This document shows positions 1 to 8,097 of a stretch of 64,000 bases of DNA, piece by piece. How positions within the stretch are numbered: the stretch's first letter is position 1; every line of letters begins with the position of its first letter. A program made the translations under genes and the position numbers. A model generated the notes under the pieces. The model ran no database searches. It was not told where the DNA came from and saw nothing but the letters and a program-made list of their open reading frames with translations. Source of the stretch: an uncultured bacterium (lineage in GTDB: Bacteria > Cyanobacteriota > Vampirovibrionia > Gastranaerophilales > Gastranaerophilaceae); assembly GCA_902779645.1 (NCBI GenBank), contig CACZCH010000008.1, positions 1 through 64,000 on the forward strand. Direction: 5' to 3'.

Positions 1-588
1 ATTTTATCAAAAAAAACATTTAATCCGCATAAGTCCCTCAAACAGCACTCTCTTTATTACTGCTTCACTAACAATGATGGCTCACTTCGTAATGGTCGGG
101 GCAGGCGTGCTATTTGTATATTAATCTTTTTTAAACTTAAAGGGGTTTGGGGCATTACGTAATGAGCAAAGTTATAAAAATTAAAATCGCATTTAATGCA
201 TCAAAATACATATTTAGATGCATTAAAATTTAATTATTAAATTACTCTTAGAAAAAGAGCATGCCATGAAAAATGTGATTGTTTTTATTCAAAAAGTGTA
301 GGATTCACAATCGATAACAGTTACAAAAATTGTCAAGTTTTTTTACAAAATTTCATGCAAAAACTGTTACAAAGTTAATAATATTTCGAAATGTAAAGCC
401 ATCGCCCTGATTGGGTTTTGGACTTTTTTAAGTTTTATTAACATGTTTGATTAGAATAATTTTTTGAATTATCATTTATATAGTGGATTAGATTTTGGGA
501 AGAGAATGTTATTCTCTTATTAGAGGTAGTTAAAGAAATAAAATAGCTAACCTTACTCAATTTACGATTAGGAGGTTTATCGAATATT
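1..588. other. Long AT-rich leader region before nrdD, no gene
   Basis: No convincing coding frame lies here. Visible structure: an 11-bp inverted repeat (TTTAATGCATC at 192-202 against GATGCATTAAA at 217-227), short inverted arms AACAGTT (317-323) and AACTGTT (361-367), a weak terminator-like hairpin ending in T's around 398-430, and a tight hairpin at 500-518 (AAGAGAAT, 3-nt loop, ATTCTCTT) inside the probable nrdD 5' UTR. ATATAGTGG near 478-486 looks like the right half of an NrdR box, but the left half does not match, so NrdR control is only a guess. Bases 1-160 look like decayed intergenic repeat. Confidence 0.5.
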
Positions 589-2871
589 ATGCAAAACAGT
601 TTGAATAAAGAAGGAAATGTAGTAGAATTTTCATCGACAAGAACAGGTTCAACAACAGACGTAATGCGCGGTTCAGCAACTCCAAATAAAGAATTTATTT
701 CTCAAGTCGCTCAACTCCAAGCGCAACAAATTAAGCCTGTTAAGCTTGAGCATATTCATGTAATTAAAAAAGACGGTACAAGAGAAGAATTCGATAATAA
801 AAAGATTATAAACGCAATATCAAAATCTGCTACAAGAGTTCTGGTTAAGTTGTCAGAAGAAGAAATCCAAAATATATGTAATTTTGTTGATAATAATATT
901 GCTAAAATGGGCAAATCAGAGATTACAATTGCTGAAATGCATAACCTTGTTGAAGGAGCATTAGAGGCTTTAAATCCTGCAGTTGCTCAAAGTTACAGAA
1001 ATTACAGAAACTACAAACAAGACTTCGTACACATGTTAGACAAAGTTTATCAAGAATCTCAAAGAATTATGTACATCGGCGACAAAGAAAATTCTAACGC
1101 TGATTCAACTCTTGTTTCAACAAAACGTTCTTTGATTTTCAATGAACTTAACAAAGAATTATACAAAAAGTTCTTCTTAACAGTAGATGAACTTCAAGCA
1201 ATCAGAGACGGTTATATTTATATTCACGACATGTCTGCAAGACGTGACACAATGAACTGCTGTTTATTTGATGTTGCATCAGTTCTTAAAGGCGGTTTTG
1301 AAATGGGAAATCTTTGGTATAATGAACCAAAATCTCTTGATGTAGCATTTGACGTAATCGGTGATATTGTTATGGCAGCAGCTAGCCAACAATACGGCGG
1401 ATTTACCGTTGCTGAAGTTGATAAGATTTTAGCACCATACGCTCAAAAAACATTTGAAAGACAAAACGAAAAATATTTATGCTTAGGTCTGGACTTTGAG
1501 AAAGCAAGAGAGGCTGCTATGGCTGATGTTCAAAAAGATTTTGAACAAGGCTTCCAAGGCTGGGAATACAAATTCAACACTGTTGCATCATCTCGTGGTG
1601 ATTATCCGTTTATCACTGTTACTGCAGGTCTTGGTACAGAAGAATACGAAAGAATGGCTACAAAAGCTATGCTTAAAATTCGTATGAACGGCCAAGGCAA
1701 AAAAGGTAACAAAAAACCTGTTCTATTCCCTAAGATAGTTTTCTTATACGATGAAAATTTACACGGTGAAGGCAAAATTAACCATGATGTATTTGAAGCA
1801 GGTATTGAATGCTCTAAAAAGGCTATGTATCCGGATTGGTTGTCATTAAGTGGTGAAGGATACGTTGCTTCAATGTACAAAAAATACGGTAAGGTTGTTT
1901 CTCCGATGGGTTGCAGAGCATTCTTATCACCTTGGTATGAAAGAGGCGGTATGGAGCCTGCTGATGAAAACGATACACCAATTTTTGTTGGTCGTTTCAA
2001 CATCGGTGCAATCAGCTTACACTTACCTATGATTTATGCTAAGGCTAAGAAAGAAAGCAGAGACTTCTATGAAGTTCTTGATTACTATATGGAGTTAATT
2101 AGACAGCTTCATATCAGAACTTATGATTATTTAGGTGAAATGAAAGCATCGGTTAATCCGCTTGCATACTGCGAAGGCGGTTTCTTGGGCGGTCACTTGG
2201 GTATCCATGATAAGATTAAACCTTTGCTTAAATCTGCAACAGCATCATTCGGTATTACGGCATTGAACGAATTACAAGAACTATATAACGGAAAATCACT
2301 TGTAGAAGACGGTCAATTTGCGATTGAAGTTATGGAATACATTAATAAGAAGGTTAATGAATTCAAAAAAGAAGACGGCAATATGTACGCATTATACGGA
2401 ACACCTGCTGAAAATCTTTGCGGACTACAAGTTAAACAATTCCGTAAAAAATACGGTATTGTTCCTCACGTATCGGATAAACCGTATGTTTCAAATTCTT
2501 TCCACTGCCACGTAAGTGAAGATATTACACCTATTCAAAAACAAGATCTTGAAAAAAGATTCTGGGATTTGATGAACGGCGGTAAGATTCAATACGTTAA
2601 GTATCCGCTTGATTATAATACAGATGCAGTTAAGACATTGGTATTAAGAGCAATGGATATGGGCTTCTATGAAGGGGTAAACTTATCACTTTCATACTGT
2701 GATGATTGCGGGCACGAAGAATTAAATATGGACGTCTGCCCGAAATGCGGAAGCAGAAACCTTACAAAGATTGACAGAATGAACGGATATCTTTCATACT
2801 CTCGTGTAAAAGGCGATTCAAGATTAGCTGATCACAAGATGGAAGAAATCGCAGACAGAAAATCTATGTAG
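589..2871 (+). CDS. nrdD: Anaerobic (class III) ribonucleoside-triphosphate reductase
   Basis: Reduces ribonucleotides to deoxyribonucleotides without oxygen, using a glycyl radical. The 760-aa product has an N-terminal ATP-cone (about residues 55-145, VIKKDGTREEFDNKKI), the central ten-stranded barrel domain with a Cys pair in MNCCLFD, and the C-terminal zinc site CxxC-x9-CxxC (Cys 704, 707, 717, 720). This is followed by the radical loop RMNGYLSY, with the radical glycine at about 733. Length is normal for the family. GGAGG at 571-575 lies 13 nt before the ATG, slightly long but clear. The activating radical-SAM protein NrdG is not in this window, so the two genes are unlinked here. Identification is secure. 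Confidence 0.97.
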   Translation: MQNSLNKEGNVVEFSSTRTGSTTDVMRGSATPNKEFISQVAQLQAQQIKPVKLEHIHVIKKDGTREEFDNKKIINAISKSATRVLVKLSEEEIQNICNFVDNNIAKMGKSEITIAEMHNLVEGALEALNPAVAQSYRNYRNYKQDFVHMLDKVYQESQRIMYIGDKENSNADSTLVSTKRSLIFNELNKELYKKFFLTVDELQAIRDGYIYIHDMSARRDTMNCCLFDVASVLKGGFEMGNLWYNEPKSLDVAFDVIGDIVMAAASQQYGGFTVAEVDKILAPYAQKTFERQNEKYLCLGLDFEKAREAAMADVQKDFEQGFQGWEYKFNTVASSRGDYPFITVTAGLGTEEYERMATKAMLKIRMNGQGKKGNKKPVLFPKIVFLYDENLHGEGKINHDVFEAGIECSKKAMYPDWLSLSGEGYVASMYKKYGKVVSPMGCRAFLSPWYERGGMEPADENDTPIFVGRFNIGAISLHLPMIYAKAKKESRDFYEVLDYYMELIRQLHIRTYDYLGEMKASVNPLAYCEGGFLGGHLGIHDKIKPLLKSATASFGITALNELQELYNGKSLVEDGQFAIEVMEYINKKVNEFKKEDGNMYALYGTPAENLCGLQVKQFRKKYGIVPHVSDKPYVSNSFHCHVSEDITPIQKQDLEKRFWDLMNGGKIQYVKYPLDYNTDAVKTLVLRAMDMGFYEGVNLSLSYCDDCGHEELNMDVCPKCGSRNLTKIDRMNGYLSYSRVKGDSRLADHKMEEIADRKSM

Positions 2872-2907
2872 GGGTAAATATTCAGGGGTAAATTTTTAGG
2901 GGTAAAT
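2871..2907 (+). repeat. Three tandem GGGGTAAAT motifs at the nrdD stop
   Basis: GGGGTAAAT occurs at 2871-2879, 2885-2893 and 2899-2907, spaced 14 bp apart and starting in the nrdD stop codon. The same 9-mer recurs just after the stop of the M16 protease (22900), across the fliI stop (43508), at 5543 and 34717, and in reverse as ATTTACCCC near 11456, 11560 and 57030. Confidence 0.7.
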
Positions 2908-2942
2908 ATTTACTGCTCGGTAAATTTTCATTAAAAATAACT

Positions 2943-2971
2943 AAAAAAGCATGCTTTTTGCATGCTTTTTT
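2943..2971 (+). terminator. Intrinsic terminator of nrdD
   Basis: A perfect 12-bp stem (AAAAAAGCATGC / GCATGCTTTTTT) with a 5-nt T loop, ending in a T run. The A/T flanks make it usable on both strands. Confidence 0.85.
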
Positions 2972-3186
2972 ACTGAACGGTAAAATTTATGTTTATTAAT
3001 TTTTAACTCAGTAAAACTTTACAATAATGAGCATATAACACTTTTTCAAAGATATGTAGATTAGGTTCCACCTGACAAAAAATAAATAAAAAAATTGAAC
3101 CCCACCCGAAATTCAGCTTTTCATGCAAAGCCTTCAAAGCGAATTTCTACCCTCCCCAACAGGAGATGGTTTAGATAAATTAACAT

Positions 3187-3561
3187 TTAAATATTAATAA
3201 ATCTTCTGAACTCTTTGACAAACCCGTTCCAGCCGTTTTTCCAAAGAGAAGCAGTTCCTTTGTAGTAGTCCTCATAGTCAGCAATTATGTTACGAGGAAG
3301 TTCTTTTCCCGCAGAAAGTGTTTGTGCAATCTCCTCCAAATAATCATTTTGAGCTTCTCTGTATTCAATATCTTTATATCTTATATCTTCATCTGCTTCA
3401 AAATGAACAAGTGCATGGTAAGCGCATTCAATGTTCTTATCCATTGAATCAGGGAAAAGTTTTAGCGCTTCTCGTACACACCTGCGCTCGGTCAAAACAG
3501 AATACACAAGTCTGCCGACAAATTTTCGGTTATTTAATTCTTCGCTATATTGTTGGTTCAA
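3187..3561 (-). CDS. Hypothetical 124-aa soluble protein
   Basis: I do not recognise this family. The protein is acidic, rich in Glu, Asp and Tyr, and has no signal peptide or membrane segment. The central part (RYKDIEYREAQNDYLEEIAQTLSAG) looks helical. The start is a TTG at 3561, supported by GGAG six nucleotides upstream. It lies 14 nt downstream of the small lipoprotein gene on the same strand, so the two are probably co-transcribed. An overlapping frame on the plus strand (3318-3617) is less plausible because it has no ribosome site and an unlikely composition. Confidence 0.7.
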   Translation of the reverse strand: MNQQYSEELNNRKFVGRLVYSVLTERRCVREALKLFPDSMDKNIECAYHALVHFEADEDIRYKDIEYREAQNDYLEEIAQTLSAGKELPRNIIADYEDYYKGTASLWKNGWNGFVKEFRRFINI

Positions 3562-3575
3562 AACTTCTCCAATAT

Positions 3576-3830
3576 CTAATATTTATAAGGATCAACTATT
3601 TTTATATCAAAATCTAAATTCTTAGGTCCGAATTTTGCATTATAATTTTGCTTTGGGCCTTCTGATAAATCAATTGTATTAGGATTTTTTTGGTTCTGAG
3701 GTTCTATATATTCCGCAAATCTGCGTTTTGATTGAATCATATTTTGCTTCTGTCCTATTTGTTTAGAACAAGCAGTTGTTAAGACGCAGACAAGGGATAG
3801 CATTATAAAAAGAACAGCTGTTTTTTTCAT
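3576..3830 (-). CDS. Small predicted lipoprotein
   Basis: An 84-aa protein beginning with a lysine pair, a hydrophobic core (residues 5-20) and a Cys at 21 in LTTACSK. This is an imperfect lipobox, with Leu one place further out than usual. The mature part is short, polar and Gln/Asn/Lys-rich, so it is probably a periplasm-facing lipoprotein of unknown role. Upstream on this strand an extended -10 element (TGATATAAT) is followed by AGAGG before the ATG. It leads the 124-aa gene. Family not recognised. Confidence 0.65.
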   Translation of the reverse strand: MKKTAVLFIMLSLVCVLTTACSKQIGQKQNMIQSKRRFAEYIEPQNQKNPNTIDLSEGPKQNYNAKFGPKNLDFDIKIVDPYKY

Positions 3831-3918
3831 ACTTGTACCTCTGTTATCATTATATCAATTTTTTTGCAAAAAATATCCTGCTAAAGAACTATATTTTGTA
3901 CATAATCTATATTTTATT

Positions 3919-4034
3919 AGTCATTCTGAGGTGCGGGAGCGGGAGTTCGTAAGAACTCATTCCCGCAATATCAATTCAGCCCGAAGAATCTTTGTCAACA
4001 CTTGGGAAGATACTTCTCTTACACTCAATATGAC
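3919..4034 (+). repeat. Dispersed repeat of the TTCTGAGG / GAAGAATCT family
   Basis: Runs from TCATTCTGAGG through CCCGAAGAATCT to ACACTCAATATGACAA and holds a hairpin with GCGGGAGTTC against GAACTCATTCCCGC. A second copy of the same order of blocks is at 61180-61260. Related foldback fragments are at 7975-8018 and 47141-47239. Confidence 0.75.
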
Positions 4035-4040
4035 AATATT

Positions 4041-4988
4041 TTATTTAATCAAGCAAGCAGAAAAATGGTTTGGTTCTTTTTCTTTTAATGTTGGTTGAGT
4101 GGAAGTGCATATTGTTTTGTCACAGAATTCACATCTCGGGTGGAATTTGCACCCATTTATGTCTTCCTGAATGCTTGGAGGTGCGCCTTCGATTGTTTTT
4201 AGTTTAAGAGCAGGATTCCTCGTTGGAAGAGAGTTCAAAAGAGCATTTGAATAAGGGTGAATAGGATTTTTGAAAAATTCTCCGGCAGGAGCTTCTTCTA
4301 CAATATGTCCCGCATACATTACGGAAATATTATCCGCATAGTTGCTTACAAGAGCCAAATCATGAGATATAAGAAGAATTGTCGTTCCGAATTCTTTTTT
4401 TATCTCATTAATCAAATCCATAATTTGTTTTTGAATTGTTACATCAAGAGCAGTTGTCGGTTCATCAGCAATAAGAAGTTCTGCTTTTGTTGCAAGCGCC
4501 ATAGCTATAATAATACGCTGTTTCATCCCGCCTGAAAATTCGTGGGGGTAGAAGTTTAACTTATTATCAATGTCGGGGATTTTAACCAAGTTCATAACTT
4601 CTTTGGCTTTTCTTCTCGCTTGATTGTGAGATACTTTTGAATGCGCTCGGATGGATTCTATTAGTTGATTCCCGATTGTATACAATGGATTCAAGGAAGT
4701 CATGGGGTCTTGCGGGATTAGCGCAATTTTGTTTCCTCTAAGCTCTCTCATTTGTTTTTCTTTATAATATAAAATGTTTTCCCCGTTAAAAATAATTTCC
4801 CCGCTTTTGATAATTGCAGATTTTGGCAAAAGTCTCATAACAGACATTGCTGTCATTGTTTTTCCACACCCTGATTCTCCTGCAAGAGCTCTCATCTCAC
4901 CTTTTTTAAGGGTTAAATTAACATCATACAATGCTTGATATTCACCGAAAAATAAGTTCAAATTTTTTATTTCTAACAAGGTTTCCAT
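4041..4988 (-). CDS. Oligopeptide/dipeptide ABC transporter ATP-binding protein (DppD/OppD type)
   Basis: The motor subunit for peptide (or nickel/opine) uptake ABC importers. The sequence shows Walker A GESGCGKT (about residues 37-44), Q-loop IPQDPMTSLNP, signature FSGGMKQR, Walker B LLIADEPTTALD and switch His in LLISHDLAL. It ends with the OppD-type C-terminal extension, including the Cys-rich block CKFHPRCEFCDKTIC. I chose ATG 4988 (315 aa), where the ABC domain begins. A TTG at 5024 is in frame, but GGAGGG at 5013-5018 falls inside that version and is too far (24 nt) from the ATG. No permease, binding protein or second ATPase lies nearby, so this is an orphan subunit here. Confidence 0.88.
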   Translation of the reverse strand: METLLEIKNLNLFFGEYQALYDVNLTLKKGEMRALAGESGCGKTMTAMSVMRLLPKSAIIKSGEIIFNGENILYYKEKQMRELRGNKIALIPQDPMTSLNPLYTIGNQLIESIRAHSKVSHNQARRKAKEVMNLVKIPDIDNKLNFYPHEFSGGMKQRIIIAMALATKAELLIADEPTTALDVTIQKQIMDLINEIKKEFGTTILLISHDLALVSNYADNISVMYAGHIVEEAPAGEFFKNPIHPYSNALLNSLPTRNPALKLKTIEGAPPSIQEDINGCKFHPRCEFCDKTICTSTQPTLKEKEPNHFSACLIK

Positions 4989-5096
4989 AATTTTAATTAT
5001 TGAGCTTTTATTCCCTCCAGTCAATAGACTGCAAGGAGTATAACCGATTAAATAAAAAATACGTATTTACAAAACTTAACAAAACAAACCCAAAGA

Positions 5097-5125
5097 GGCA
5101 ATTTTTTCTTTTTTCATGACTTTAT
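5097..5125 (+). promoter_or_regulatory. Conserved bipartite upstream box (copy 1)
   Basis: GGCAATTT at 5097-5104 and GACTTTAT at 5118-5125, start-to-start 21 bp, followed by TATATATACAGG. The same two blocks in the same register stand before the genes at 37870, 43722 and 48755. The downstream start codon is 54 bp from GACTTTAT. Confidence 0.6.
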
Positions 5126-5171
5126 ATATATACAGGATATCAAAAATAGTTACATAGTAAAGGAGAAATAT

Positions 5172-5360
5172 ATGGCAAGAGTTTTGATTTCAATGCCCGA
5201 AGATTTTTTGAGCAGAATTGACCAAGTTGCAGAAGGCGAAAATCGCACACGTTCTGAACTTATCAGAGAAGCACTGAGAAGCTATATGTACAAAAGCAGA
5301 GTAAAAGCAAGTACAATGGCTACAAAAAATGCAGCAATCCTTGAAGCCCTTTTGGATTAA
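5172..5360 (+). CDS. Ribbon-helix-helix (CopG/Arc-like) DNA-binding protein
   Basis: A 62-aa RHH regulator. The beta strand RVLISMPEDFL contacts DNA, and the helices (LSRIDQVAEGENRTRSELIREALRSYM when read with the turn) carry the classic NRTRSELIREAL helix of antitoxin-type and CopG proteins. AAAGGAGAAATAT precedes the ATG. Such proteins are often antitoxins, but no toxin frame follows. Instead the next 170 bp fold into four hairpins. It is one of four genes with the GGCAATTT/ACTTTAT box, so it may belong to that regulon. Function beyond sequence-specific DNA binding is not known. Confidence 0.85.
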   Translation: MARVLISMPEDFLSRIDQVAEGENRTRSELIREALRSYMYKSRVKASTMATKNAAILEALLD

Positions 5361-5367
5361 AGGAGTT

Positions 5368-5528
5368 AATCCCTAAAGGTTTCAGGCGAGAAGCTAGGGA
5401 AAAAGGAGACAAGCGATTATATACTTGCTTGTCGAAGAAAAAGACGGACATTACCAAAAAATGTACCGTCAGATTAAAAAGGTAAATCGGGAAGTTTAAA
5501 GCCGTTCTATATTAGAACGGCTTTCGTT
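5368..5528 (+). ncRNA. Candidate structured RNA with four hairpins, 3' of the RHH gene
   Basis: Four consecutive stems. (1) TCCCTA 5370-5375 with TAGGGA 5395-5400, stacked on GTTTC 5379-5383 with GAAGC 5390-5394 around loop AGGCGA. (2) GACAAGC 5408-5414 with GCTTGTC 5427-5433. (3) GACGG-ACAT 5443-5451 with ATGT-a-CCGTC 5461-5470. (4) A 12-bp terminator-like stem at 5498-5524 followed by CGTTTT. This could be a small RNA or a structured 3' UTR. An alternative reading is a short frame ending at TAA 5497-5499 (about 25-28 codons, LLVEEKDGHYQKMY...) with AGGAGA at 5404-5409 but only ATT/ATA/TTG starts. Confidence 0.5.
5498..5528 (+). terminator. Terminator hairpin after the RHH gene and RNA candidate
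   Basis: A perfect 12-bp stem, AAAGCCGTTCTA / TAGAACGGCTTT, with loop TAT. The trailing T run is short (CGTTTT). Confidence 0.75.
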
Positions 5529-5566
5529 TTGAGGAGGAGGTAAAGGGGTAAATAATAGGGAAGGAA

Positions 5567-6003
5567 AGAGTTCTTCTTTTTTAGAAAAAAGAAGCAAAAA
5601 ACTTTTGGTTTTACGTCGGCGGGAAGAATAATGAGCACAAAAATCACAATATTTGTACGTCCCGCCTCTTGAACAGCATTGAGAGATGGTTGGAAAGAAG
5701 TTTTAAATTGAATATTATATTGGCGGCGCAGGCAATTTTGCCTGTGCCTAGTAGTTTTTGATTGAATATATATGTTTTTTCATTTTTTTATATTCAACAA
5801 TCGAACATTGAAAGGGCAGTTTTGCAGTCTGCAAAACTGCCCCATAATCCTTTTATTAATATAAATTCTTTACCAATCTTTCAATGCTGTTCAAGAGGCG
5901 GGGTAATCAAGTCTTGTGATTATCATACATATTATTCTTCCCGCCGACGTAATACTAAAAGGTTTTCGCTTCCTTTTGCCCAAAAGGAAGAACCCCCATT
6001 CCC
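5567..6003. repeat. Composite foldback repeat element (copy I)
   Basis: Two inverted copies of the GTCGGCGGGAAGAATAA module (5611-5684 forward, 5883-5952 reverse) enclose about 200 bp that include a GC-rich palindrome, GGCGCAGGCAA/TTTTGCCTGTGCC (5725-5748). They are flanked outside by inverted ends of the type TTCCTTTTG...CAAAAGGAAGAACC. Inside each module GATAATCA...TGATTATC nests within GGCGGG...CCCGCC. The element ends 10 bp from the ilvB stop codon. It contains no gene. Confidence 0.75.
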
Positions 6004-6012
6004 TTTACCAAT

Positions 6013-7632
6013 CTATATCTCTTCAAACGAGTCTATCATAATATCGACGATTGCTGTTCCTTTGTGTTCGATAGCTTTGTTTATTGCAGGGATAAGTTCA
6101 TTTTTACCTGTTACTCTTATTGCAAACAAATCATACGCTTCTGCTATTTTTACAAAATCCGGATTTGTCATTTCAACTTGGTAACGATTATTATAGATTT
6201 TTTCCTGCATCTGGCGAACCATACCCAAATATCCGTTATTCATGATTATTATTTTTACCGGTATATTGTGTTCACGGCATGTTGCAAGTTCTTGAAGATT
6301 CATCTGAAAAGAGCCGTCACCGGTTATGTTCAGTATAAGATTGTCAGGGTTTGCAATGTGTGCGCCAATAGCTGCTGGAAGTCCGAATCCCATAGTTCCG
6401 AGTCCGCCTGAGGTGATAAATTTTCTCGGTTTATTAAAGTTATAGAACTGAGCTGTTAACATTTGGTGCTGTCCGACATCTGTTACAACAATCGGCTCAT
6501 ATTTTCTCGTGTATTCGCTAAGTGTCGCAAGTACATAAGACGAGTGCAGACATTTTGTGCAGTTTTCATCTGTTACAAATTCTTCTTTTATAGCTTTAAT
6601 TTGATTTAACCAATCAACTTCGGATTGATAACTACTCTTTTTATCTAAATATTGTTCAAGAAATTCCTTAACGTCCGCTTTTATTTGAAGCTCAAAGTCA
6701 TCTGATATCAGGTTCAGGTTAACGCTCACAATTTTTGCATTTGTACCTAATTTTGCTCTTTTGCATGTTGAACGGTCAGAAAATGCTGCGCCAAATGAGA
6801 TTAATAAATCGCAGTTATTTAGAACAGCGTTAGCCGTATGCGCTCCGTTTATACCAATCATACCCATGTATAGTTCATTTTCCGAGGGATAAATGCCGAT
6901 TCCCATCAGAGTTGAAACCAGTGGTAAATTGCAATTTCTAACTAACTCAGTAATCTCTTTTGATGCATTTGTTGCGCCTCCGCCTACTAAAATAAGCGGT
7001 TTTTTTGATTCTGATAACAGCTTATTCAATTTTTCTATTGCTTTAGAATAATCTTTAGTTTTAACATCGTTTTCAACAATATTAATAGTCTTGCTTTGGT
7101 ACTCGCTTTCAAGAATGTCTCTTGGAAGAGCAACAACAACAGGACCTTTTACACCGGTATCTGCAATAGTGAAAGCTTCTTCAATAATTTGTGATATATC
7201 ATCTTTTTTGGAAACCGTGTAAACTTTTTTTGCACACGATTCTGTCATAGAAGCGATATCAACCTGTTGGAAAATTTTACCTTTTTTGCTTGTGGTTGGT
7301 ACGTCTCCTGCAAGAACAACGAGTGGAGTAGAATCAGTGTATGCGTTAGAGATACCGGTAATAGTGTTGGTAAATCCAGGCCCTGAAGTTACAAGAACAA
7401 CTCCGACTTTTCCGCTTGTGCGGGCATAACCTTCTGCGGCATGGATTGCAGCTTGCTCATGTCTAACCAAATAGTGAGTAATTTTATTTGTGTAAGAAAG
7501 CTCATTATAAATGCTCAAAACAGCAGCTCCGGGGTAGCCGAAAATACTGTCTACACCTTGGCTTATAAGAGTATTAACAAGTGCTCCGGCGACAGTATTG
7601 GTTTGAGTTTTGTTTTGAACAAGAGTATCCAT
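6013..7632 (-). CDS. ilvB: Acetolactate synthase, large (catalytic) subunit
   Basis: A thiamine-diphosphate enzyme joining two pyruvates (or pyruvate and 2-oxobutyrate), the first common step of valine/leucine/isoleucine synthesis. Visible: GYPGAAVL, catalytic Glu in VRHEQAAIHAAEGYAR, central FAD-binding domain, and the ThDP motif GDGSFQMN...NNGYLGMVRQ. The usual Trp after VRQ (VRQWQ) is Met (VRQMQEK); that residue helps select 2-oxobutyrate. The usual C-terminal tail (NV-PMVP-G) is absent: the protein stops at MIDSFEEI beside a repeat element. ATG 7632 (539 aa) is preferred over TTG 7653. TATAAT lies 9 nt upstream of the ATG with no ribosome site. The regulatory subunit gene ilvN is not adjacent. 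Confidence 0.92.
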   Translation of the reverse strand: MDTLVQNKTQTNTVAGALVNTLISQGVDSIFGYPGAAVLSIYNELSYTNKITHYLVRHEQAAIHAAEGYARTSGKVGVVLVTSGPGFTNTITGISNAYTDSTPLVVLAGDVPTTSKKGKIFQQVDIASMTESCAKKVYTVSKKDDISQIIEEAFTIADTGVKGPVVVALPRDILESEYQSKTINIVENDVKTKDYSKAIEKLNKLLSESKKPLILVGGGATNASKEITELVRNCNLPLVSTLMGIGIYPSENELYMGMIGINGAHTANAVLNNCDLLISFGAAFSDRSTCKRAKLGTNAKIVSVNLNLISDDFELQIKADVKEFLEQYLDKKSSYQSEVDWLNQIKAIKEEFVTDENCTKCLHSSYVLATLSEYTRKYEPIVVTDVGQHQMLTAQFYNFNKPRKFITSGGLGTMGFGLPAAIGAHIANPDNLILNITGDGSFQMNLQELATCREHNIPVKIIIMNNGYLGMVRQMQEKIYNNRYQVEMTNPDFVKIAEAYDLFAIRVTGKNELIPAINKAIEHKGTAIVDIMIDSFEEI

Positions 7633-7641
7633 AGCAAAGAC

Positions 7642-7647
7642 ATTATA
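7642..7647 (-). promoter_or_regulatory. -10-like TATAAT 9 nt before the ilvB ATG
   Basis: A consensus -10 hexamer with no Shine-Dalgarno between it and the ATG. No good -35 is seen 16-18 bp upstream. It implies a leaderless or almost leaderless mRNA. Confidence 0.45.
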
Positions 7648-7814
7648 ACTCAATAAAAATAAATATAAAAGCTTGTTTAAGATAACAAAAACAATGTACT
7701 TTTGTGAACTCTATTTTAAATTGTTGAGATGACACATTTCCCACCTTACATGCTTGATTTTTATCTTTGTTTTAAGTAATATGAACATGCACTTCGCCTT
7801 AAGAGATAAATAAT

Positions 7815-7891
7815 CGGGATGTAGCGCAGCTTGGTAGCGCACTTCGCTTGGGACGAAGGGGTCGCACGTTCGAATCGTGTCATCCCGACCA
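7815..7891 (+). tRNA. tRNA-Pro (anticodon UGG)
   Basis: Full cloverleaf of 77 nt. The acceptor stem CGGGATG pairs with CATCCCG, discriminator A, CCA encoded. The anticodon arm is CTTCG-CTTGGGA-CGAAG with anticodon TGG and G37, as expected for proline. The T arm has GTTCGAATC-type loop bases. A terminator follows directly. Confidence 0.96.
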
Positions 7892-7894
7892 TTT

Positions 7895-7931
7895 AAAAAA
7901 GGAACCTGTCGAAAGATAGGTTCCTTTTTTG
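7895..7931 (+). terminator. Terminator of tRNA-Pro
   Basis: AAAAAAGGAACCT pairs with AGGTTCCTTTTTT around a 10-nt loop and ends in a T run. A second short palindrome (ATTGGTGCAA / TTGCACCAAT, 7934-7957) follows immediately. Confidence 0.9.
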
Positions 7932-7974
7932 TTATTGGTGCAATTTTTTGCACCAATAATTAAATACTAATTTA

Positions 7975-8018
7975 GGAGATTCTTCACCCCTAAAAAATTA
8001 TTGGGTTCAGAATGACGA
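7975..8018 (-). repeat. Fragment of the GAAGAATCT / TTCTGAGG dispersed repeat
   Basis: GGAGATTCTTCACCCCTAAA followed by GGGTTCAGAATGACG. It matches in order the right half of the copy at 47141-47239. Confidence 0.6.
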
Positions 8019-8097
8019 AAATATGGGTTCTTTTTTTTAATTCTCAAATGTGATATAATACGCATATATAATTATTTAAATCCGAGGAAAGAAGAAG

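Noticed and set aside
461-492. NrdR box or sigma-70 promoter for nrdD
   Set aside because: Only one half of the NrdR consensus fits, and TTGAAT at 464 has no matching -10 at 16-18 bp.
3318-3617. Plus-strand 99-aa and 64-aa frames opposite the 124-aa gene
   Set aside because: No ribosome site and composition of an antisense shadow; the minus-strand gene has a TTG with GGAG and follows a lipoprotein gene.
5172-5500. Complete toxin-antitoxin pair with the RHH protein as antitoxin
   Set aside because: No toxin-sized frame follows or precedes; the downstream segment is structured and at most encodes about 25 residues.
7711-7956. 81-aa minus-strand frame over the tRNA
   Set aside because: It is antisense to a perfect tRNA-Pro and its terminator; such frames over tRNAs are a common artefact.
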